Assembly: GCF_001423425.1 (NCBI RefSeq)
Contig: NZ_LMNX01000002.1
Span: forward strand, 310,001-374,000
DNA from: Rhizobium sp. Leaf306
Lineage (GTDB): Bacteria > Pseudomonadota > Alphaproteobacteria > Rhizobiales > Rhizobiaceae
Direction of reading: 5' to 3'
Length of the DNA: 64,000 nt
Shown here: positions 1-7,708 of the stretch, one piece after another
Numbering within the stretch: the stretch's first letter is position 1
Layout: every line of letters starts with the position of its first letter
Made by a program: the position numbers and the translations under genes
The notes under the pieces: generated by a model
Databases searched by the model: none
What the model saw: the letters and a program-made list of their open reading frames with translations, nothing else
Told to the model about the DNA's origin: nothing

Positions 1-28
1 GGCCTTCTTCAAGGCATAGTTAAAACAG

Positions 29-57
29 AAATGGCTCGTCGCGAGACGAGCCATTTC
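29..57 (-). terminator. Hairpin terminator, probably for the nolR-like gene
   Basis: A perfect 12-bp stem (AAATGGCTCGTC at 29-40 pairing with 45-56) with a GCGA loop. Read on the minus strand it is followed by TTCTGTTTT, a U-rich tail, so it most likely ends transcription coming leftward from the ArsR-type gene at 183-506. It could also act on an unseen plus-strand gene to the left. No gene is supported between 57 and 182. Confidence 0.6.
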
Positions 58-182
58 CAGAGATTTCATCGGTTTCAAAAAATCTTACAAAGCAAATTTC
101 AAAAAGAAAAAATGCTACCAGCCATGCCGGCAACGCTGTGTGGATGCGTTCTGACCCGCCGCGTCATGCAGCGGACAAGATT

Positions 183-506
183 TCAGGCGGCTGCAGATTT
201 CGTCTCAGCCGGGATGCAGTAGATGTTTTCAAGCGTCGACAGGACCTTGAGAACCGAGTCCGCGGAACTCGAATAATAGATCGTCTGCGCATCGCGGCGC
301 GTCTTCACCAATTTCTGCGCGCGCAGCTTGGACAAGTGCTGTGACAGTGCAGACTGGCTCAGGCCAACTTGAGTAGCCAGTGCCCCCACAGCTACTTCGC
401 CCTTGACCAGGCAGCACAAAATCATCAGCCGCTTTGGATTTGCCATCGCAGACAGCAAATTCGCTGCTGCATTCGAGTGGTCTGAAAGTGGCATCGTTTC
501 CATCAT
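183..506 (-). CDS. nolR: NolR-like ArsR-family transcriptional repressor
   Basis: A 107-residue single-domain winged-helix protein. The DNA-binding core (about residues 15-85) contains LSAMANPKRL, VGLSQSALSQHLSKLRAQ and TRRDAQTIYYSS, which I recognise as nearly identical to NolR of Rhizobium and Sinorhizobium, a repressor of nodulation and core nod-regulatory genes and of its own promoter. The metal-binding cysteines of ArsR or SmtB sensors are not in the recognition helix, which fits the NolR group, where metal sensing is not the role. Two ATG codons in tandem (506 and 503) follow a good GAGGGG ribosome site. The gene lies 111 bp downstream of a hugZ-like gene on the same strand. Non-symbiotic rhizobia also carry this gene, so it does not prove nodulation ability. 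The C-terminal tail (IYCIPAETKSAAA) is shorter than I remember for NolR. Confidence 0.8.
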   Translation of the reverse strand: MMETMPLSDHSNAAANLLSAMANPKRLMILCCLVKGEVAVGALATQVGLSQSALSQHLSKLRAQKLVKTRRDAQTIYYSSSADSVLKVLSTLENIYCIPAETKSAAA

Positions 507-617
507 ATCTCTATCCCCTCTTCCTGAGCATGCCGTGCTCCGGTAATGCCGTAGTCCCTGGAACTGACTAAACCAGCAGACATCAAAGTTGTATATCCCT
601 AGATTTTGGGTAGTCGA

Positions 618-1394
618 CTACACTGTTTTAGACATATTGAAAATATACTGGGACGCGTGCTCGGGGGACGATTGCAACGTCCTGAACTCATGTCTCAGCA
701 ATGTGTCTCCGGCGATCAGATCTAGCCCGGCGCTATCTGCACCGACGAACCGCCATTGACCAGCATTCTTTGCGCCGAGCCGTGCGGCAAGGCTGTTCGC
801 TTCGTCCGTCAACTCTCTGATATCGCGCGAGAAATTACTCCATTCCTCGCCGCTTCCAGGGTTCGCGATGACAAGGTCGCTGCCATTCAAGGCATAGGCC
901 CTGCCAAAGCCGCCGTTGAGCGAGGCCGACTGCGGAACAAGGCGAAAATAGTAGAAATCCGGAAAGTCGATATAGAGTTTTGCTTTCGGATGACGGTCCA
1001 GAAACCGCTGGCGGATGCGCAGATGGACGGGACTATCCCTTTCCACTTTTTCCGCAATGCACTGAACGGTGATTCGCGGATGGGCGAGCGGATCGCCCTT
1101 GCCGGTCTCGCCGGCGAGTAGAGAACAGCGGGGATCGCCTGCCAATCCCTTCGTATGACCCGACAGCGCCGATACGAGAATCACCGGCACGCCATCGAGA
1201 TCGGTTCCGGTCAGCACGCGGCTCGCGGAGGGAAAACCGCTTGTGGGATCAAGCACCGCAAGCGCCATGTGACGGGCGCCGCGCACCAGCATCCGCGCAA
1301 GGTTGCGTGCTTCCTCATCCGTGTCGCGCAACACGCTTTTATCTTTCGAAGGTTCCTGCGCAGAGGTCGGTGGAAGAGCCTGTCTCACCGTCAT
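618..1394 (-). CDS. HugZ-type heme utilisation / pyridoxamine 5'-phosphate oxidase-like protein
   Basis: About 258 residues. The N-terminal two thirds has a split-barrel flavin-reductase-like fold typical of pyridoxamine phosphate oxidase relatives (DPTSGFPSASRVLTGTDLDG, SALSGHTKGL, DPRCSLLAGE), and the C-terminal part resembles the DUF2470 extension found in HugZ/HutZ proteins, which bind or degrade heme in the cytoplasm. In rhizobia such genes are linked to iron from heme. The longest frame starts with a GTG at 1427 without a ribosome site; the ATG at 1394 is preceded by GCAGGG and is preferred. A FixK/FNR-type box lies about 100 bp upstream (1488-1501), so oxygen control is likely. FMN-binding general stress protein is the alternative reading. 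Confidence 0.75.
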   Translation of the reverse strand: MTVRQALPPTSAQEPSKDKSVLRDTDEEARNLARMLVRGARHMALAVLDPTSGFPSASRVLTGTDLDGVPVILVSALSGHTKGLAGDPRCSLLAGETGKGDPLAHPRITVQCIAEKVERDSPVHLRIRQRFLDRHPKAKLYIDFPDFYYFRLVPQSASLNGGFGRAYALNGSDLVIANPGSGEEWSNFSRDIRELTDEANSLAARLGAKNAGQWRFVGADSAGLDLIAGDTLLRHEFRTLQSSPEHASQYIFNMSKTV

Positions 1395-1487
1395 TGCGCC
1401 CTGCAGCTCGTCGGTCAAAATATTCACCAGTTCTAAATTTCAAATCTCTATAACAGCAGATCATTAACAAACGAGTGTCAGTCCGCC

Positions 1488-1501
1488 TTGATTTGCATCA
1501 A
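1488..1501 (-). promoter_or_regulatory. FixK/FnrN (FNR-type) box upstream of the hugZ-like gene
   Basis: TTGATTTGCATCAA is a perfect TTGAT-N4-ATCAA dyad, the recognised site of rhizobial FixK/FnrN regulators. It overlaps the stop codon of choV and lies 94-107 bp before the hugZ-like ATG. On the minus strand a TAATGA hexamer follows about 22 nt after the box, close to the spacing of a class II activated promoter (-41.5), so activation under low oxygen is the natural reading. Confidence 0.6.
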
Positions 1502-2571
1502 GTCCGGCGTCGGTGGCGTGTCAGACCTGCAATCACGTCGTCAGCCGTAATCGCGCCGACGACGGCGCCGTTATCGACGACCGCGATCGATCCCCTCTGG
1601 CGGGCCAGCGCATCCATGATGTCGACCAGCGGCGTGGTGCTCTTCGCTGTTGCCGACACCGGCGGCGCCCCGGCATCGGCGGTTACGCCTTGCCGCATCA
1701 CGTCGCCCGCGGTCAGCAGGCTGATCGGGTTCATGTGCTGGACGAAATCGGCGACATACTGGTTTGCAGGTGCCTGGACGATCTGCTGCGGGGTGCCGCA
1801 CTGGACGATACGGCCGCCTTCCATGATGGCAATGCGGTTGCCGATGCGGAAAGCCTCGTCGAGGTCGTGGCTGACGAACAGGATGGTCTTTTTCAGGCGG
1901 CGCTGGAATTCCAGCAGCTCGTCCTGAAGGCGGGTGCGGATCAACGGATCGAGCGCCGAAAAAGGTTCGTCCATCAGCAGGATCGGTGCGCCGGTGGCAA
2001 AGGCGCGGGCAAGGCCGACACGCTGCTGCATGCCGCCGGAGAGTTCACCCACCTTGCGATCCGCCCACTGGCTGAGGTTGACGAGTTCCAGCTGTTCGTC
2101 GACGCGCTTGCGCCGCTCCGGTTCGGCGACGCCGGCAAGCTCCAGCCCGAAGCCGACATTGTCGGCGACGGTGCGCCACGGCAGCAGCGCGAACTGCTGG
2201 AAGACCATCGAAACCGTGTGCATCCGAAGATCGCGCAAGGTGCGGGTGCCGGCCTTGTAGGGATCGACCGGTCCGGACGGGGTGGCGACGCTGACCGCGC
2301 CGCGCACGACCGGCGCCAGACCGTTGACGGCGCGCAGGAGCGTCGACTTGCCCGAGCCGGACAGGCCCATCAGCACGAGGATTTCGCCTTCGCGCACCGA
2401 CAGCGTGGCATCGGCGACTCCGAGCACGATCCCGGTTTCTTCCGAGATCTGGTCGCGCGTCATGCCCTGGTCGAGCAGTTTGACGGCCCGTTCCGGGTTG
2501 TTGCCGAAGATGATATCGACCTTCGAGAAGGTGACGGCGGCAGGCGCTGTCCGGTTCATCGCGTCGGTCAT
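1498..2571 (-). CDS. choV: Choline ABC transporter ATP-binding protein
   Basis: A 357-residue ATPase of the ProV/OpuA type. It carries Walker A (GLSGSGKSTLL), the Q-loop (VFQQFALLPWRT), the signature LSGGMQQRVGLARA, Walker B (ILLMDEPFSALD) and the switch His (FVSHDLDEA). Residues after about 280 hold a CBS-like sensing extension (VVDNGAVVGAITADDVIAGL), which in this family responds to ionic strength or substrate. The N-terminus has the ProV-specific segment before the P-loop. It overlaps the permease stop by 4 bp (ATGA), so translation is coupled. With choX and choW it imports choline for glycine-betaine synthesis and carbon use in rhizobia. Confidence 0.9.
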   Translation of the reverse strand: MTDAMNRTAPAAVTFSKVDIIFGNNPERAVKLLDQGMTRDQISEETGIVLGVADATLSVREGEILVLMGLSGSGKSTLLRAVNGLAPVVRGAVSVATPSGPVDPYKAGTRTLRDLRMHTVSMVFQQFALLPWRTVADNVGFGLELAGVAEPERRKRVDEQLELVNLSQWADRKVGELSGGMQQRVGLARAFATGAPILLMDEPFSALDPLIRTRLQDELLEFQRRLKKTILFVSHDLDEAFRIGNRIAIMEGGRIVQCGTPQQIVQAPANQYVADFVQHMNPISLLTAGDVMRQGVTADAGAPPVSATAKSTTPLVDIMDALARQRGSIAVVDNGAVVGAITADDVIAGLTRHRRRT

Positions 2572-3443
2572 GACTTGCCTCCCGGTTCTGCCGTTCTGAA
2601 CATGCGGTCGAGAATGATCGCCAGGATGACGATGCAGAAGCCGGCATCGAAGCCGCGGGCGATGTTGACGGTGTTGAGCGCCCGCACGACCGGTACGCCG
2701 AGACCGGGGGCACCGACAAGCGCTGCGATTACCACCATCGACAAAGACAGCATGATTGTCTGGGTAAGGCCTGCCATGATCTGCGGCATCGCGTAAGGAA
2801 GCTCGATCTTGCGCAGGACCTGCGACGGCGTCGCGCCGAAGGCGACGGCTGCTTCGGTCAGAGATCCGGGCGTCGAGATGATGCCGAGGCGGGTGAGGCG
2901 GACCGGGGCGGGGATGGCGAAGATGACGGTTGCGATAAGGCCCGGCACCATGCCGAGGCCGAACAGAATGAGCGCCGGGATGAGATAGACGAAGGTGGGA
3001 ATGGTCTGCATCAGGTCGAGGATCGGCCGCAGGATTTCGTAGAGCCAGGGGCGACGGGCGGCAGCGATTCCGATCGGAATGCCGACCGCCATGCAGACGG
3101 CGGTGGCTGCAAGGACTAGCGCCAGCGTCTCCGTCGTCTCTTTCCAGTAGCCCTGGTTATAGATTAGCAACAGACCGATTGCGGTGAAGGCTGATATCGA
3201 GACGGATCGTCTCAGCCAGAAGGCGAGCGCCGTTACGATGGCGATCAGCACGAAGGGGTTCGGCCCCTGCAGCACGTACAGGATCGCATCGATGACCGCC
3301 GACAGCACGGTGGCAAGCCAGTTGAAGAACCAGTCGGCATTGGTGGTCAGCCAGTCGACCGCATCTTTCGCCCAGTTTCCAAGGCGGATCTTGCCGGTGG
3401 AATCCACAAGCCAGTTCGGGAGCGAGTTGGTTAGCCAGTTCAC
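2568..3443 (-). CDS. choW: Choline ABC transporter permease
   Basis: A 291-residue inner-membrane permease of the ProW/OpuAB class. Hydrophobic segments span about residues 45-290, and the EAA loop that docks on the ATPase is visible as EAAVAFGATPSQVLRKIELPYAMPQI with the downstream GLTQTIMLSLSMVVIAALVG block. The open frame extends to a TTG at 3512, but the GTG at 3443, preceded by GAGGCAGG and giving the N-terminus VNWLTNSLPNWLVDS, fits the family better. It lies 150 bp downstream of choX with two hairpins between, and overlaps choV by 4 bp. Confidence 0.9.
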   Translation of the reverse strand: MNWLTNSLPNWLVDSTGKIRLGNWAKDAVDWLTTNADWFFNWLATVLSAVIDAILYVLQGPNPFVLIAIVTALAFWLRRSVSISAFTAIGLLLIYNQGYWKETTETLALVLAATAVCMAVGIPIGIAAARRPWLYEILRPILDLMQTIPTFVYLIPALILFGLGMVPGLIATVIFAIPAPVRLTRLGIISTPGSLTEAAVAFGATPSQVLRKIELPYAMPQIMAGLTQTIMLSLSMVVIAALVGAPGLGVPVVRALNTVNIARGFDAGFCIVILAIILDRMFRTAEPGGKS

Positions 3444-3493
3444 GTCGCGTGCCTGCCTCGTCTGGAAGGGTGATACAAGGAGCGAAAGCGTTA

Positions 3494-3556
3494 CCCTTGA
3501 GGGCGCCCCCAAGGGTCTACCAACGTCAGCGGATCCTCGGGACGGGCCCGAGGATC
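3494..3556 (-). other. Two hairpins in the choX-choW spacer
   Basis: Hairpin A pairs CCCTTG (3494-3499) with CAAGGG (3510-3515) and an inner GGG/CCC. Hairpin B pairs GATCCTCGGG (3532-3541) perfectly with 3547-3556 around a 5-nt loop. Neither is followed by a U-tract. Such structures after a binding-protein gene commonly protect the 3' end of its message, giving more binding protein than permease; that role is inferred. Confidence 0.5.
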
Positions 3557-3594
3557 ACGCCTTATCGCCGGCATTCGCCGGTTTGCGACGCGTG

Positions 3595-4548
3595 TTACAG
3601 GCCGAGTTCAGCCTTGACGGCGGCCTCGGCTGGCTTGCCGTCCTTGGTGGTGACGCCGGCAAGCCACGGGGTGATCGCTGCGCCATTGGCCTTCAGCCAC
3701 GTGGTCGCCGCTGCTTCCGGCTCTTCACCGTCGTTGAGGATGCCGCCCATGATCTGGTTTTCCATCGGCAGCGAGAACTTCAGGTTCTTGATGAAGGTGC
3801 CGACATTGGGGCATTCCTGCGTGTAGCCGGCGCGGACGTTGGTATAGACTTCGGCGCCGCCGAAATTCGCGCCGAACACGTCATCACCGCCGGTGAGGTA
3901 GGTCAGCTTGAAGTTGGCGTTCATCGGATGCGGTTCCCAGCCGAGGAAGACGACGGGTTCGCCGGCCTTGTCGGCGCGGGCGACCTGGGCCAGCATGCCC
4001 TGTTCAGAAGATTCCACCACTTCCAGCTTCTTGAGGCCGAATGTGTCCTTCTCGATCATGCCGAGGATCAGGCGGTTGCCGTCATTGCCGGGTTCGATGC
4101 CATAGATCTTGCCGCCCAAAGCATCGGACTTGGCTGCGATATCCTTGAAGTCCTTGATGCCGAGTTCGGCGCCCTTGGCATTTGTTGCCAGCGTGTACTT
4201 GGCGCCGACGAGGTTGGGGCCGATGGATTCCACCGACTTGTCGGTGAGGAAGGGCCGGACGTCGGCTTCCTGGGTCGGCATCCAGTTGCCGAGGAAGACG
4301 TCGATATCCTTGTTCTTCAGCGACGAATAGGTGACCGGCACCGAAAGCACCTTCACATCCGTCTCATAGCCCAGCGCCTTCAAAAGGACGGAGGCGGTGG
4401 CGGTCGTGGCGGTGATGTCGGTCCAGCCGACATCGGAGAAACGGACGGTGCCGCAGCTTGCCGGCTCGGCGGCCGAAGCAGCTCCGCTCAGCGCCATCAT
4501 GGAGACGGCGGCGGCCAGAATGGTCTTGGTCGAAACGGTCATGGTCAT
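3595..4548 (-). CDS. choX: Choline-binding periplasmic protein
   Basis: A 317-residue precursor. The ATG at 4548 follows GGGGAG at ideal spacing and gives a clear signal peptide (MTMTVSTKTILAAAVSMMALSGAASA, cut after ASA). The mature protein starts AEPASCGTVRFSDVGWTDIT and contains the aromatic-rich ligand region typical of the choline/betaine class II OpuAC fold (WMPTQEADVRPFL, IYGIEPGNDGNRLI, VFLGWEPHPMN). It delivers choline to ChoWV. The longest frame reaches 4743 but would remove the signal peptide from the N-terminus, so it is rejected. It is the first gene of the operon and is divergent from thymidine kinase. Confidence 0.92.
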   Translation of the reverse strand: MTMTVSTKTILAAAVSMMALSGAASAAEPASCGTVRFSDVGWTDITATTATASVLLKALGYETDVKVLSVPVTYSSLKNKDIDVFLGNWMPTQEADVRPFLTDKSVESIGPNLVGAKYTLATNAKGAELGIKDFKDIAAKSDALGGKIYGIEPGNDGNRLILGMIEKDTFGLKKLEVVESSEQGMLAQVARADKAGEPVVFLGWEPHPMNANFKLTYLTGGDDVFGANFGGAEVYTNVRAGYTQECPNVGTFIKNLKFSLPMENQIMGGILNDGEEPEAAATTWLKANGAAITPWLAGVTTKDGKPAEAAVKAELGL

Positions 4549-4654
4549 ATTTATGCTCCCCATTAAAATCATGCCCAACCTTATCAATATCTCTCCGAAA
4601 CAGGCAAGCTTGTGCATCACGGCGTCTGAAGCCACCATTTGCGACAAGGCGCCG

Positions 4655-4671
4655 ATTGATGGGTCGTTCGC
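4655..4671 (-). promoter_or_regulatory. Possible BetI-like operator before choX
   Basis: On the minus strand the segment reads GCGAACGACCCATCAAT, which resembles the BetI operator as I remember it from the E. coli bet genes (GAACGTCCAATCAAT core). It lies about 107-123 bp before the choX start, in the divergent choX-tdk region. Choline induction of choXWV is known in Sinorhizobium, but the exact repressor site here is only a similarity from memory. Confidence 0.25.
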
Positions 4672-4735
4672 GTATTTTTTGTGGGTTTTGCGTGGCGGCG
4701 CTTTTCTTCGATGCCGATCGGCATCACAAAGCCGC

Positions 4736-5317
4736 ATGGCCAAGCTTTACTTCCATTACGCGACGATGAATGCCGGCAAATCGACCATGCTGCTGCAGGC
4801 ATCCTACAACTACCGCGAACGCGGCATGCGCACGGCAATCTTCATCGCCGACTTCGACCACCGGGGCGGCCAGGGGCGCGTTGCATCGCGGATCGGGTTG
4901 TCGTCCGAGGCAATCCCGTTCAGCCCGGCGGACGATCTCTATGCCGAAATTTCAACCTTGCATGCGCAGGAGCCGCTGACCTGCGTCTTTATCGACGAGG
5001 CGCAGTTCCTGACGTCCGAGCAGGTGTGGCAGCTTGCCCGCATCACCGACCGCGTCGGCATTCCGGTCATGGCCTATGGTCTGCGGACCGATTTCCGCGG
5101 AAAGCTGTTTCCGGGGTCGCAGGAGTTGCTGGCGATTGCCGACGAACTGCGTGAAGTCCGCACGATCTGCCATTGCGGGCGCAAGGCAACGATGGTCGTG
5201 CGTGTGGATGCCGATGGCGAGGCGCTTCGCGAAGGCGCGCAGGTTGAAGTGGGCGGTAACGACCGCTACGTCTCGCTTTGCCGTCGGCACTGGGAAGAAA
5301 AGATGCGCTGCTGGTAA
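4736..5317 (+). CDS. tdk: Thymidine kinase
   Basis: A 193-residue type II thymidine kinase (ATP plus thymidine gives dTMP; pyrimidine salvage). The P-loop is TMNAGKST (Lys15), the catalytic base is Glu88 in FIDEAQFL, the flexible lasso region follows (GLRTDFRGKLFPGSQELL), and zinc-ligand candidates are the cysteines in CHCGRKA and the CRRHW tail. The reading frame is open further upstream to 4397, but that part is antisense to choX; the ATG at 4736 gives the normal family N-terminus MAKLYFHYATMNAGKS. A 16-bp perfect palindrome (GATGCCGATCGGCATC, 4710-4725) sits just before the start. Confidence 0.95.
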   Translation: MAKLYFHYATMNAGKSTMLLQASYNYRERGMRTAIFIADFDHRGGQGRVASRIGLSSEAIPFSPADDLYAEISTLHAQEPLTCVFIDEAQFLTSEQVWQLARITDRVGIPVMAYGLRTDFRGKLFPGSQELLAIADELREVRTICHCGRKATMVVRVDADGEALREGAQVEVGGNDRYVSLCRRHWEEKMRCW

Positions 5318-5446
5318 GCGGCGACGCGAAGACTGCCACTGTTCCCGTTTGCGTTGAAACGCCGTAGCGATTTTTCCAGCCTGTGATACCTTGAAATTCT
5401 CCCGGACGGTGGCACGGCCGCGGGAGTGCTTTGGGGAGGGCAGGGC

Positions 5447-6385
5447 ATGGGAGATTACCGGCGATTTCACGAGGAAATATCCCGGATCGCGACGGCGTTT
5501 CAGGCAATGTGGGACGAGCTCGCCACATCCGAAGCGATGCTTTCGCGAGGGGTGAAGGACAGACACGTTCCAGATGTCGCAGACCTCGAAGCCGAGGCCG
5601 AGCGGCAGGCACGGGTGACGATGATGGGCGACGGCCTGGAGGCGGATCTCGCCAAAGCGGTCGGCGCGTTCGGCGATGCGGTGACGAGGCTGCGGCAGAC
5701 CTTCGACGATCCTGTCGAGCCCACCAGTTTGAAGCGCATACTCGGCTGGACCACGAAGTGGTCCGGTCAACGTTCGGGGCAAAACAGGACGGGCATCGAG
5801 CCTGTGAAGCAGCTCCTCGATGTCGGAAATGCTTTCTACACGCTGCTCGACAAGGAACGTGTCGCGCTGATGATGGGACGCTACCGGTTCGAGAGGGGGC
5901 TTCTCGACCTTGCCGACCACCGCAGGGAACTGGTGCGCGGGTTGATGGGCGAGGATCTGTCCAAACCCGACGCGGTGGGCCGGACGGAAGGCCTTTTCCG
6001 GCTGATGAACGGTGTAACCGACCGGATGAATGCCAGCGTGATGACGCTCAATATCTTGCGCCACAAGGTGCTTTTCGACACCGGCGACCTGCTGGCAGTT
6101 CATCAGGCGCTCTGGCAGCGCGATCCACCGCTGCAGGGTCTTCTCCCCTACAGTGTTCCGGTAGCAGGGGTATTTGCCGAAAGTGCCTGGCGGGCCTCCG
6201 GTGCCGGGCAAGCAAAGCGGGCGGCGCAACAGGCCTTTGCCGACCGGTTCCTGCCAAAGGCGGAGACCGATCCGGTGTCCGTGACCGATGGGAGCGAGCC
6301 TGGAGAGGTGACGGCTGTGACGAGCGCCAGTGACGGGCGTTGGAGGATGCCGCACTGGCCGTTTGGCGGCTATCTGCGATCGTAA
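5447..6385 (+). CDS. Uncharacterised protein next to DUF2333 gene
   Basis: A 312-residue soluble-looking protein that I do not recognise. The ATG at 5447 follows GGGGAGGG. The N-terminal 100 residues are highly charged and helix-prone (AEAERQARVTMMGDGLEADLAKAVGAF), suggesting a coiled coil, and the middle has LLDVGNAFYTLLDKERVALMMGRY and ELVRGLMGEDL. The last 60 residues are Ala/Thr/Pro-rich and poorly structured. No signal peptide or membrane segment. It precedes the DUF2333 gene by 111 bp on the same strand and probably shares its promoter. Codon use matches the neighbours, so this looks like a real, native gene of unknown role. Confidence 0.6.
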   Translation: MGDYRRFHEEISRIATAFQAMWDELATSEAMLSRGVKDRHVPDVADLEAEAERQARVTMMGDGLEADLAKAVGAFGDAVTRLRQTFDDPVEPTSLKRILGWTTKWSGQRSGQNRTGIEPVKQLLDVGNAFYTLLDKERVALMMGRYRFERGLLDLADHRRELVRGLMGEDLSKPDAVGRTEGLFRLMNGVTDRMNASVMTLNILRHKVLFDTGDLLAVHQALWQRDPPLQGLLPYSVPVAGVFAESAWRASGAGQAKRAAQQAFADRFLPKAETDPVSVTDGSEPGEVTAVTSASDGRWRMPHWPFGGYLRS

Positions 6386-6496
6386 ACCCGTGCTCCGCTG
6401 CCGATTTTTGTGCAGCGCGGTTGTTTGCCTGCTTGCGGAACCATATCTGTTGGAACAACCGGGCGGACCTATCGGCCCCACAGACAGGAGAACAGG

Positions 6497-7687
6497 ATGC
6501 TCGATCGGCTCAAGGCCTCACTTCAGACCCTGGGCAAGGCGATCGCAAGGGGCATCGGACTGCTCGTCGCCGGGATCGTCTGGCCGTTTCGTGCCGCTCA
6601 TGGCTGGTATGGCGAGCGGCACCTGATGGTGAAGGCGCCGATCCTGGCATTCCTCGTTATCTTGTTTGGTCTTTACGGCTATTTCTTCGTGCAGACCCAG
6701 ATCTGGACCGGGTTCAACCCGAGCTTTGTCGATGCCTATCGCTGGAATGAGCGCACCGTGCCGGCCGGCCAGGATCTTCCTGCGACGGCGCCCGTGGCGG
6801 CGGCTGCTGCCGAAACATCGAACGGGACGGCCGCGTCTTCTCCGGTGCCCGCCGCGCCTGTTGTGGCTGCCCGCCAGTGCCAGTCGTCGGCGATCGTCGA
6901 TGCGGCGGCGGATCTGACCGACGCCAACGTGAACCAGAATGCGTGGATCTCGTCCATGCTGCTCTACCGGCTCGGCTTCTTCGGCATCAGCTGGGACAAC
7001 ACGCCATTTCTCGACAACAAGGCTTCGTTCCAGCGCGGCGTGAACCAGGCGGTGCGACGCACGTCCAGCGAACTTGTCGATACGCTCGGCCGCGTGCGTG
7101 GCACGTCGGGTGTCAACACCAACCTACAGGATGCCCGCGGCAACCTGCAGTTTGATGAGTATTCCTGGTATTTCGGTGTCGATCCGTTTGGCTTCAAAAC
7201 GCCGACGCCGAGCTACTATCGCACCGCGATCGAAAAGCTGCGGGCCTTCAACGCCGATCTCACCGCCTGCAACGCGACCTTCGACAGCCGCTCCGACAAT
7301 CTCGTGCAGTTCGTCGACCGGATCGCCAATGATCTTGGTGCGACGGCTGCGATCCTGCGCGACCGGTCGGAAAACCATGCGGCGGGCTGGTTCGATACCC
7401 GTGCCGACGACCGTTTCTGGTTCGCCTATGGCCAGCTCTACGGCTATTACGCCGTGCTTTCCGCAGCTGGTGCCGACTTCTCGCAGGTCATTCGCGAGCG
7501 CAACCTGACGCAGCTTTGGAACGAGACGCTGTCGCGTTTCCGCGCAGCACTTCGCATCCAGCCGTCGATCGTGTCCAATGGGGCGGAAGATGGGATGATC
7601 ATGCCGAGCCATCTGTCGGTGATGGGCTTCCATACGCTGATGGTGCGCTCCAACCTCGTTGAAGTGCGCGGCGTACTGGATCGGTAA
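6497..7687 (+). CDS. DUF2333 family membrane-anchored protein
   Basis: A 396-residue protein. The ATG at 6497 follows CAGGAG; the longer frame to 6410 lacks a ribosome site. A strong membrane segment spans about residues 47-66 (APILAFLVILFGLYGYFFVQ), then a Pro/Ala linker (about 85-120) and a large extracytoplasmic domain with WISSMLLYRLGFFGISWDNTPFLDN and DLGATAAILRDRSENHAAGWFDTRADDRFWFAYGQ split by less conserved parts. I recognise this as the DUF2333 family, found in Rhizobiales and some gammaproteobacteria, with no known biochemical role. Its neighbour upstream is also uncharacterised; downstream a convergent luxR-type gene ends 21 bp away. Confidence 0.8.
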   Translation: MLDRLKASLQTLGKAIARGIGLLVAGIVWPFRAAHGWYGERHLMVKAPILAFLVILFGLYGYFFVQTQIWTGFNPSFVDAYRWNERTVPAGQDLPATAPVAAAAAETSNGTAASSPVPAAPVVAARQCQSSAIVDAAADLTDANVNQNAWISSMLLYRLGFFGISWDNTPFLDNKASFQRGVNQAVRRTSSELVDTLGRVRGTSGVNTNLQDARGNLQFDEYSWYFGVDPFGFKTPTPSYYRTAIEKLRAFNADLTACNATFDSRSDNLVQFVDRIANDLGATAAILRDRSENHAAGWFDTRADDRFWFAYGQLYGYYAVLSAAGADFSQVIRERNLTQLWNETLSRFRAALRIQPSIVSNGAEDGMIMPSHLSVMGFHTLMVRSNLVEVRGVLDR

Positions 7688-7708
7688 GACGGTGCGGCTG
7701 CGGCAGCG

